Source: Candidatus Eiseniibacteriota bacterium
Lineage (GTDB): Bacteria; Joyebacterota; Joyebacteria; Joyebacterales; Joyebacteraceae
Reading direction: 5' to 3'
Length of the DNA: 5,081 nucleotides
Assembly: GCA_030638405.1 (NCBI GenBank)
Contig: DAOWER010000288.1
Location: 1 to 5,081 of the forward strand
Shown here in pieces: positions 1 through 5,081 of this stretch (position 1 is the first letter of the stretch; every line of letters starts with the position of its first letter). The notes under the pieces are model-generated. The model searched no databases, was not told where the DNA came from, and worked only from the letters and a program-made list of their open reading frames with translations. The translations under genes and the position numbers were made by a program.

Positions 1-214
1 CCTCGTAATCGTCGGTCGTCGTCAGCCGCCCCTCGTCCACGCCCTTTCTCACCAACTCCGGCAGCCCGGGCTCGACAATGGGACTCGTCCCCGCACCGAT
101 GAGTTCGACCTTCCTGGGATCGACGTCAAGCCCGACCACCTCGTGGCCGAGTTCCGTGAAGCAGGCGGCTGAAACACACCCGACGTATCCGAGGCCCAAC
201 ACGCTGATTCTCAT
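1..214 (-). CDS. algD: GDP-mannose 6-dehydrogenase, N-terminal part (cut by window edge)
   Basis: Only the first 71 codons are inside the window. The enzyme family oxidises GDP-mannose to GDP-mannuronate with two NAD+, in the cytoplasm, supplying an activated uronic acid for alginate-like polymers. Seen: a Rossmann start with GLGYVG at residues 7-12, an acidic residue (Asp30) closing the second beta strand as expected for NAD binding, and SPIVEPGL at residues 44-51. The opening MRISVLGLGYVGCVSAAC and the SPIVEPGL string resemble AlgD-type GDP-mannose dehydrogenases more than UDP-glucose dehydrogenases, which usually have a GTGYVG start and SPIYEPG. The ATG at 214-212 shares ATGA with the TGA stop of the lyase gene upstream, so the two are probably translationally coupled. 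The substrate call rests on recalled family patterns and the N-terminus only; UDP-glucose or another UDP-sugar remains possible. The catalytic cysteine and C-terminal domain lie outside the window. Confidence 0.87.
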   Translation of the reverse strand, partial: MRISVLGLGYVGCVSAACFTELGHEVVGLDVDPRKVELIGAGTSPIVEPGLPELVRKGVDEGRLTTTDDYE

Positions 215-2544
215 GGTCTGGGTCGTGCTCCTCTCGTTCCTCCCGCAAGCAGGACGTTCGCGACCGGCTCGTGGATCACGCCCGACCCCGCCTTCGTCCA
301 TTCTGTGATGTCGAGACCCCAGGTCTCTCCGCCGCTCTCGCGGTCGGTGACGAACCCGAAGGTCCCCGAGAAACGCTCGTCGGCAAGCGAGACACCGGGC
401 GTCCCAAACAGGACTCTGTCCAGTCCCTCGGGAAAGGCGATCTCGAAGACCGCTCCCCCGTTCCAACCTCCAGTCAGGCAGTCGACGTCGATGACGTTCA
501 CTCCGTCGAACGGAACTACCGCCGTCAGAAGGGTCGCCGGCAGTTCGACAACGCCTCCCGCCAACACGGCCGGCGCCGCGTCCTTCCGCCCGAAGCCGTC
601 GGAGACCCACCCGCGCGGGGGCGCATCTGCCCCCTCGATGATCTCGGTGGTCATACCGCCGGGGAGCCAGGTCCGGAACTCCACGGCCGGCCCGCCGTCC
701 GAGACGAAAACCAGCCCGTCCCCCGGCCCGCGGCAGAACCCCCGGGCCAGCTGGAACGTCGCGTCGATCCGGTGGCGTCCCTTTCCCTCCAGGTGGTCTA
801 CGACCAGCCAGTAGCCGCGCTTCCCGAAGAGGACGGACCTTCTGTGCCGCACACCACCGGTCGCGGCGTACCCGTCGTGAGCGCCCTCGAAGTAGTCGAA
901 CGCCCGTTCGGTCACCCACGCGATCTGCTCGGCACGCGCTCTTCTGCCCCACATGAACGGCCCGAGCATCTTCGACTGGCTCAGGCCGTCCACGCTCACC
1001 GTGTTGTGAGCGGGCGTGCTCCGGAAGTGGTCGCGCCAGAGCGCGTCGCGGTGGTAGCAGTAGGTCCCCGGGTCCACCAGGATCCATTGGCCGCGGTGCG
1101 ACACGGACAGCGACAGGCAATCGGCGTGACCGTGCGCCGCTACCGACAGGTAGCCGAGCGGTCCGCAGTCGATGACACCGTGCTGCTCCTCCCCTCCGGG
1201 CACGAAGTAGCCGCCCTCCGGGAAGGAGCGGGACACCGCGACCGCTTCACCGACGCGCTCATGCCCGTCGATGCCCCGGCCGGCCAACTCGCCGACGGCG
1301 TCCGAACCAAAGAGCCAGAGCGCAGGCGCAAGATCGACCGCGGCAGAGTAGCGTGGGGGCGTCTCGCCCGCCGCCAGCGCCCCGGCCGCGGCAGCCTGCG
1401 CCGCCTGACGACCGATGCCGTCGGAGAGCGCCAGGGCTCTGCCCCCGTCGCCGTCTCCTACACCGGGCGGGACCCCACCCATTCCTGAGACGTCGCCCAG
1501 GAATCGGGACATCCTTCCCACGGTCTCTACACACTGGGGAGCAAGTGACGTGCCCATAGACGCGGCCGCAGCCACGCCGAGCAGGGCAAACTCCAGAACG
1601 AACGAGTGGTACTGGAACGCCTGCTCCCGTGTCACGCCATCCTTGCTCACCTGTGCAATCAGTTCCCGCTCCAGCGCCCGCCGGCCCCTTCGCGCCAGCC
1701 TCTCCGCGCCGCGGAGGAACGGGAACTTGGCCCCCGTGACAAGGAGCCCCGCCGCCTCTCCAATAAGGTGGTTGTTGCGCGAAGAGGCGTAAACTGACAG
1801 GTTATCAGACAGATGGCCCGCCTGCAACGAAACGCTTGCCGCGACAAGAGCGGCGTCGCCCTCCCGGGCCCCGTCGGCGCCGACGAGGTCGAGCGCCATA
1901 GCCCATGACATCAGACGAATCGCAATTTCCAGCGGACTGGACCAGTTGATGCCGAATAGTGGCGGGTTGGCCTCGATCCACGAGGTGATGTCACCCCAGA
2001 CACGCTCCGCGAAGCGTGCCTCACCGGACAGGACGTGGGCCCTGGCCAACGTCACAAGGTGGTGCTGGCGATTGACCTCCCAGACGTATCGCGGGTCTCC
2101 GAGCCCCCCGTTCTCGCGGAACTCCATATCCGCCCAGAACTCCAGCGGCCACCTGCCGCCCGACACGGGGTCCCTCAGCCAGTCGGGACCCTCACCGATG
2201 TCGATCGTGGTCCATCCGAAGGCCGGCACGCTTCCCTCGAGCACCGACTCCGCCGCGGCGACCGCCGACTCCCCGCCTGCTCCCAGGTCGCGGAGCGCGG
2301 ACGACAGCGCCGGAACGTCGCGCGCGCCGGCAAGCAGCCTGCCGCGACCATCGGACAACTCACGCTCGAGCCACGCGCAGACGTCGGCCGCGGCGGTCGG
2401 ACCGGTCAGCACCGACTCCGGCGAGAGCATCACGCTCTGCGCCACGGGCCTGCGGGAACGCTGCGCCCTGTGAACGATGCTCCTCACGACGCGAAGCCCC
2501 ACCTCGGCGGGGCTCATCGCGAGCAGCCTGCGCACCTTCCACAT
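211..2544 (-). CDS. Heparinase II/III-family polysaccharide lyase (about 777 aa)
   Basis: Predicted to cleave uronic-acid-containing polysaccharide by beta-elimination. Numbered from the ATG at 2544: residues 1-30 (MWKVRRLLAMSPAEVGLR...) match the usual opening of such proteins in exopolysaccharide loci. An alpha-helical (alpha/alpha toroid) domain follows, with NRQHHLV at 158-164, NWSSPLEIAIRLMSW at 200-214, NNHLIGE at 257-263 and QYHSFVLEF at 311-319. The C-terminal beta-sandwich carries the signature HGHADCLSL (471-479), DPGTYCYH (491-498) and AHNTVSVDG (512-520). In characterised PL12/PL15/PL17 relatives the Asn/His of the NNH motif, a Tyr in the QYH region and a His in HGHAD-type motifs act in catalysis; equivalents are all present here, so activity is plausible. 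No hydrophobic signal peptide is visible. An in-frame ATG at 2565 (8 bp overlap with the preceding gene) would add 7 residues and is a real alternative. The frame stays open to 2634, but that extension lies inside the upstream gene and is Arg-rich. Its stop overlaps the dehydrogenase start. The exact substrate cannot be read from sequence. Confidence 0.93.
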   Translation of the reverse strand: MWKVRRLLAMSPAEVGLRVVRSIVHRAQRSRRPVAQSVMLSPESVLTGPTAAADVCAWLERELSDGRGRLLAGARDVPALSSALRDLGAGGESAVAAAESVLEGSVPAFGWTTIDIGEGPDWLRDPVSGGRWPLEFWADMEFRENGGLGDPRYVWEVNRQHHLVTLARAHVLSGEARFAERVWGDITSWIEANPPLFGINWSSPLEIAIRLMSWAMALDLVGADGAREGDAALVAASVSLQAGHLSDNLSVYASSRNNHLIGEAAGLLVTGAKFPFLRGAERLARRGRRALERELIAQVSKDGVTREQAFQYHSFVLEFALLGVAAAASMGTSLAPQCVETVGRMSRFLGDVSGMGGVPPGVGDGDGGRALALSDGIGRQAAQAAAAGALAAGETPPRYSAAVDLAPALWLFGSDAVGELAGRGIDGHERVGEAVAVSRSFPEGGYFVPGGEEQHGVIDCGPLGYLSVAAHGHADCLSLSVSHRGQWILVDPGTYCYHRDALWRDHFRSTPAHNTVSVDGLSQSKMLGPFMWGRRARAEQIAWVTERAFDYFEGAHDGYAATGGVRHRRSVLFGKRGYWLVVDHLEGKGRHRIDATFQLARGFCRGPGDGLVFVSDGGPAVEFRTWLPGGMTTEIIEGADAPPRGWVSDGFGRKDAAPAVLAGGVVELPATLLTAVVPFDGVNVIDVDCLTGGWNGGAVFEIAFPEGLDRVLFGTPGVSLADERFSGTFGFVTDRESGGETWGLDITEWTKAGSGVIHEPVANVLLAGGTRGARPRP
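228..235 (-). promoter_or_regulatory. Possible ribosome binding site GAGAGGAG for the dehydrogenase
   Basis: A purine-rich GAGAGGAG lies on the minus strand within the last codons of the lyase gene, 13 bases before the ATG at 214. The match to Shine-Dalgarno is strong but the spacing is long, so ATGA-based translational coupling may matter more than fresh ribosome binding. Confidence 0.4.
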
Positions 2545-2557
2545 CGGCCCTGCCGGA

Positions 2558-3787
2558 TTACCCATGCCTGCCGCCGTCCGTGAGCAGTTCGTCCATCGTC
2601 GCCTCCAGCGCGTCGACGGCGTGGTCCCATCCATAGTGCGCTTCGACGTACTCCCTGCAGAGCGCCCTCAGGCGCCCGACCGCGTCGTCGTCCGAGAGCC
2701 ATTCCAGCATCGCCGAGATCCCCCGCCGCATCGCATGCGGCTCAGTTCCGCCCAGCACAAGCTGGGGGGCGAGCCGGTCCAGGATTTCCGGAGTAGCGCC
2801 GATCGGCGTGCCGACTGCGGGAGTACCGCACGCGAGCGCCTCCAGCGTGACCATCCCGAACCCCTCGAAGGCCAGCGACGGGAGCACGAACAAATCGGCC
2901 GCCTGGTAGTAGCGAACCAGGTCGCTGTCGTCAACGAATCCGACGAACGTCACGTTGTCCGCCAGCCCCTCAGCGGCCACGACTCGCCTGAGCTCCTCCT
3001 CCATCCTCCCGCGCCCCGCGATGACGAGAAGAACCCCCGGGAACGAGGACCGGACACCGGACAGGGCGATCAGCAGGTTCTCCACACCCATCCGCGGCAC
3101 GAGCCGGCGCGCCGTAAAGAGGATGGGACGGTCCTCCGGCAGGCCGAGAGACCGCCTGACCGCCGCGCGGTCCGTAGCGGGACGAAATCTCTCGAGGTCG
3201 ACGCCGCCCGGGATCTTGGTGACCTTCTCCCTGGCGAAAGGGTAGTAGCTCGCCAGCTGCTCCCTGGAGAAGTCGCTCAAGACGACGATGCGGTCGGCGC
3301 GCCTGAGGCAAGCGTTCTCGGTGCGCCTGGCGAACCGTCCGAACAGAAGCGACTCAAGAGGCTTGCCAATCGACCGCTCGGCGCCCTCCAGCTTCAGCTC
3401 CTGCCAGAATGAGGCGTGGAACGTCATGAGCTCGGGCGTCGCCTTCGCTCTCGGAAGCCTGAGGTACGCGTAGTAGGGGAAGTAGTGGTGCGGCATCACG
3501 ATGTCGAACTCGTGTTCGTCGAGCAGACGAGACATCACGCGGCGGGAGCGGCGGAGCGCGTCGCGCGTCCGTCCTCCGAAGTGCCTGCGGCTGTCCGCGC
3601 GGCCGTAGCGGTGCACCGTGAAGCCGAAGAGATCCTCCACGTCCGGAGTGCCGGGCTTCGTTCTCTGGCCGACCACGTGGACCTCGTGTCCTCGCGCCGC
3701 GAGGCGGCGCATGGTCTCGTGGGCCACGCGCTCCACCCCGCCGAAACTGTCCGGGTAGAAGAACTGGTTGATGCAGAGAATCTTCAC
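2558..3787 (-). CDS. GT4-family (GT-B fold) glycosyltransferase, second of the pair
   Basis: A retaining glycosyltransferase that moves a sugar from a nucleotide-sugar to a lipid-linked or growing glycan, probably at the inner face of the membrane; no transmembrane segment is seen. Numbered from the GTG at 3787 (409 aa): the N-terminal Rossmann domain starts KILCINQFFYPD, with the acceptor-side glycine loop GGVERVAHE at 16-24. The C-terminal nucleotide-binding domain has the linker motif IPGGVDLERF at about 192-201, ARRLVPRMG at 226-234, GFVDDSDLVRYYQAADLFVLPS at about 283-304 (described by its ends) and the EX7E pair Glu308/Glu316. Start choice: GTG at 3787 shares GTGA with the upstream stop and has GGAG six bases before it. 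The ATG at 3799 (413 aa) is the alternative and has only a distant AGGG. The family loop normally reads R-x-x-x-x-K-G; here Met replaces Lys before the Gly. Sugar specificity cannot be predicted. Confidence 0.93.
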   Translation of the reverse strand: MKILCINQFFYPDSFGGVERVAHETMRRLAARGHEVHVVGQRTKPGTPDVEDLFGFTVHRYGRADSRRHFGGRTRDALRRSRRVMSRLLDEHEFDIVMPHHYFPYYAYLRLPRAKATPELMTFHASFWQELKLEGAERSIGKPLESLLFGRFARRTENACLRRADRIVVLSDFSREQLASYYPFAREKVTKIPGGVDLERFRPATDRAAVRRSLGLPEDRPILFTARRLVPRMGVENLLIALSGVRSSFPGVLLVIAGRGRMEEELRRVVAAEGLADNVTFVGFVDDSDLVRYYQAADLFVLPSLAFEGFGMVTLEALACGTPAVGTPIGATPEILDRLAPQLVLGGTEPHAMRRGISAMLEWLSDDDAVGRLRALCREYVEAHYGWDHAVDALEATMDELLTDGGRHG

Positions 3788-4962
3788 GCTGCGCTCCATC
3801 TCCGCGTCCGCCCTTTCTCCGAGAGAAGTTCCTCATAGACGTCGAACACCGCTGCGGCGCAGGCCTCGAGGCTGAACTCCGCCTCCACCTTCCGCCTGCC
3901 CTCGAGACCCATGGCGCGGGCGCGCTCCCGGTCTCCCAGCAGCTCGACCATCGCCTCGGCGAGACCCTCGGCGTCCCTTGGGCTCACCAGAACGCCCGTC
4001 CTGCCGTCATCGACGGCCTCGCTGATCCCACCGACGTCCGCGGCTATCACAGGAAGCCGCGACGACATCGCTTCGAGGATTACGAGCGGCAGGCATTCGT
4101 CCTCCGATGGAAGCAGCAGTACGTCCGAGGCGGCCAGAAGCCGCGGTATGTCGCGACGGAAACCGACGAAGAGCACGCGGTCGGAAACCCCGAGCTCCCC
4201 GGCCTCCGCCCGGAGTTCACTCTCCAGCTCTCCGTCCCCGGCGAAGATCATCCTGAGGCCGGGCACCCGTTCGGACGCCAGCCTCATAGCTCTCATCGCG
4301 CAGTCGTGGCCCTTGCGCGCCGCGAAACGTCCGACGAGGATAGCCACCCTGTCGTCGGGCGCAAGCCCGAGCTCGGCGCGGACGGCGACCGCGTCCACGT
4401 CCTCGTCGAATCTCTCGACGTCCATGCCGTTCCGAATGGCGACTATCTTCTCGGGCGGCATGCTGTAGTTCGAGATCAGCATGGAGCGGCTGAGCTCGGA
4501 GACCGCGATCGTCCTGTCCAGCAGCCTGTTGGTGCACCGGACGAGGAACGTGATAATCCGCCGCCCCATCGGGAAGTGCGAGTCGGGCGAGAGGGCCAGG
4601 TGCTCCGTCGCCACCACTACCTTCGCGCCGCTCAGCCGGGCCGCCACGACCGCGGGCAGACAGTTCCGGGGCTGCGTCTTGTTGATGTGGATCAGGTCAA
4701 AGCCCTTGAGGAGTCTGCGGGCGACGAAGTACCCGAGAGGATTGAACTCCTTGGTAGGGCGATACCGCTCCACCGAGTAGCCGCAGCGCTCGAGTTCCTC
4801 GACCCAGTCGTCCACTTCCCGCCTGTCGGCGCAGAACACACGGGGCGCGATCCCGGCGGCGCGGACGCGGGCCAGAAGCTGCATCAGGTAGACCTCCGCG
4901 CCTCCCCATGCCCTGGCGTCCGTGAAGAACGCTATCGTGTCCGGCAGATGACTCAACGACAC
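3784..4962 (-). CDS. GT4-family (GT-B fold) glycosyltransferase, first of the pair
   Basis: A retaining glycosyltransferase, expected to be cytoplasmic or membrane-associated and to act in assembly of the same glycan as its neighbour. Numbered from the GTG at 4962 (392 aa): an N-terminal domain with the glycine loop WGGAEVYLMQLL at 19-30, DLIHINKTQPRN at 89-100, then VAIRNGMDVERF at 174-185 at the domain junction. The nucleotide-binding domain has GRFAARKGHD at 211-220 with the usual Arg212 and Lys217, FVGFRRDIPRLLAASDVLLLPS around 265-286 (described by its ends) and the EX7E pair Glu289/Glu297, followed by AMSSRLPVIAADVGGISEAV. Both phosphate-binding and EX7E residues are intact, so it should be active. 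It is clearly a different protein from the next glycosyltransferase, not a recent duplicate. The start is uncertain: GTG at 4962 sits two bases after GGGAG, too close, whereas TTG at 4956 (390 aa) has the same GGGAG seven bases upstream. It ends GRTRRWSAA, overlapping the next gene by four bases. Confidence 0.93.
   Translation of the reverse strand: MSLSHLPDTIAFFTDARAWGGAEVYLMQLLARVRAAGIAPRVFCADRREVDDWVEELERCGYSVERYRPTKEFNPLGYFVARRLLKGFDLIHINKTQPRNCLPAVVAARLSGAKVVVATEHLALSPDSHFPMGRRIITFLVRCTNRLLDRTIAVSELSRSMLISNYSMPPEKIVAIRNGMDVERFDEDVDAVAVRAELGLAPDDRVAILVGRFAARKGHDCAMRAMRLASERVPGLRMIFAGDGELESELRAEAGELGVSDRVLFVGFRRDIPRLLAASDVLLLPSEDECLPLVILEAMSSRLPVIAADVGGISEAVDDGRTGVLVSPRDAEGLAEAMVELLGDRERARAMGLEGRRKVEAEFSLEACAAAVFDVYEELLSEKGRTRRWSAA
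3794..3797 (-). promoter_or_regulatory. Ribosome binding site GGAG that selects the GTG start at 3787
   Basis: On the minus strand GGAG is followed by six bases (CGCAGC) and then GTG, which is ideal Shine-Dalgarno spacing. The GTG overlaps the preceding TGA as GTGA. This favours the GTG over the ATG at 3799, whose own G lies within this GGAG. Read directly from sequence; usage is inferred. Confidence 0.6.
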
Positions 4963-4963
4963 A

Positions 4964-4968
4964 CTCCC
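4964..4968 (-). promoter_or_regulatory. Ribosome binding site GGGAG upstream of the first glycosyltransferase
   Basis: GGGAG lies seven bases before a TTG at 4956-4954 and only one base before the GTG at 4962-4960 plus an overlapping GTG at 4964. Its spacing supports the TTG as the true start, although the GTG gives the longest frame. It also forms part of a five-codon frame that starts at the ATG at 4970. Confidence 0.5.
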
Positions 4969-4969
4969 A

Positions 4970-5081
4970 TCAGGACTCGATCCAGGGGCTGACCCTCGAG
5001 CGCACCCCGGGCTCGACGCTCCCGAGTTCGTCGAACTGCCCCTCCCTGATCATGCGGTCGAGCGCGACCACGATGGCCGCC
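4970..5081 (-). CDS. C-terminal end of an unrecognised protein (cut by window edge)
   Basis: An open frame enters from the right edge and gives 36 residues before a TGA at 4972-4970. The residues begin AAIVVALDRMIREGQ, continue FDELGSVEPGVRSRV and end SPWIES. It is treated as a real coding end for three reasons: its stop lies 7 nt before the first glycosyltransferase start, as expected inside this tight operon; the codons have G/C-rich wobble bases; and the residue mix (hydrophobic helix, charged and acidic positions) is protein-like. The other frame open here runs to 4953, is Arg-rich and looks like a shadow. The tail is too short for me to name a family. From context it is probably another polysaccharide-locus gene, but that is inference only. 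Confidence 0.62.
   Translation of the reverse strand, partial: AAIVVALDRMIREGQFDELGSVEPGVRSRVSPWIES

Larger units (their letters stand above)
1..5081 (-). other. Single tightly packed polysaccharide-biosynthesis operon segment
   Basis: Five consecutive genes share the minus strand. The junctions are: TGA at 4972-4970, then GTG at 4962 or TTG at 4956; GTGA at 3787-3784; TAA at 2560-2558, with the lyase ATG at 2565 or 2544; ATGA at 214-211. No gap is large enough for an internal promoter or an intrinsic terminator, and I saw no hairpin followed by a T-run. The operon promoter must be to the right of the window. Gene content (two glycosyltransferases, lyase, nucleotide-sugar dehydrogenase) indicates a surface or secreted polysaccharide. 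Confidence 0.85.

Noticed and set aside
78..308. 76-codon plus-strand frame near the left edge
   Set aside because: It is antisense to the dehydrogenase start and the lyase end; composition is Ser/Pro-rich and there is no ribosome site or family match.
271..1488. 405-codon open frame on the plus strand
   Set aside because: It lies fully antisense to the lyase in codon-matched register, is Arg/Pro/Val-rich, has no recognisable domain, and the opposite strand encodes unmistakable heparinase II/III motifs.
2550..2600. Possible frameshift joining the glycosyltransferase and lyase into one fusion
   Set aside because: The glycosyltransferase has a normal C-terminal helix and a TAA stop, and the lyase has its own conserved N-terminus, so two separate genes are the simpler reading.
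2545..2634. N-terminal extension of the lyase to an ATG at 2634
   Set aside because: It would overlap the glycosyltransferase by about 77 bases, and the added residues (MDGTTPSTRWRRRW...) are Arg-rich and read like an out-of-frame shadow. Family proteins begin near MWKVRRLL.
2477..3412. 311-codon open frame on the plus strand
   Set aside because: It spans the junction of lyase and glycosyltransferase in antisense, has shadow-like Arg/Pro/Glu composition and no motif.
4306..4992. 228-codon open frame on the plus strand
   Set aside because: It is antisense to the first glycosyltransferase in the same register, without domain features; the sense strand has intact GT4 motifs.

Overview
The window is a gene-dense piece of a polysaccharide-biosynthesis operon. 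It is G+C-rich (about two thirds by eye), and all five genes lie on the minus strand, so they are transcribed from the right edge to the left edge. The G+C-rich wobble positions, the near absence of TTA/CTA/TCA codons and the gene types fit a high-GC bacterium that makes an exopolysaccharide or capsule. Nothing here fixes the phylum. No RNA gene, mobile element, CRISPR array, terminator or promoter is visible, and no non-coding stretch exceeds about 15 bases.

In order of transcription: (1) 5081-4970 is the last 36 codons of an unrecognised gene. (2) 4962-3784 is a GT4-type (GT-B fold) glycosyltransferase. (3) 3787-2558 is a second, different GT4-type glycosyltransferase. (4) 2544-211 is a large heparinase II/III-type polysaccharide lyase without a visible signal peptide. 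(5) 214-1 is the first 71 codons of a GDP-mannose 6-dehydrogenase (AlgD family), cut by the window edge.

The junctions are very tight. There is a 7-13 nt gap before the first glycosyltransferase, a GTGA overlap between the two glycosyltransferases, a start within a few bases of the stop before the lyase, and an ATGA overlap between lyase and dehydrogenase. This points to one translationally coupled transcript.

A working model: the dehydrogenase would oxidise GDP-mannose to GDP-mannuronate. The two glycosyltransferases would add sugars to a repeat unit, and the lyase would trim or recycle a uronic-acid polymer by beta-elimination. The coupling of a heparinase-type lyase to a GDP-mannuronate-forming enzyme is the most informative feature, but it is an inference. 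I do not see a clearly unprecedented system; the window looks like a well-formed exopolysaccharide locus with some odd translation starts.
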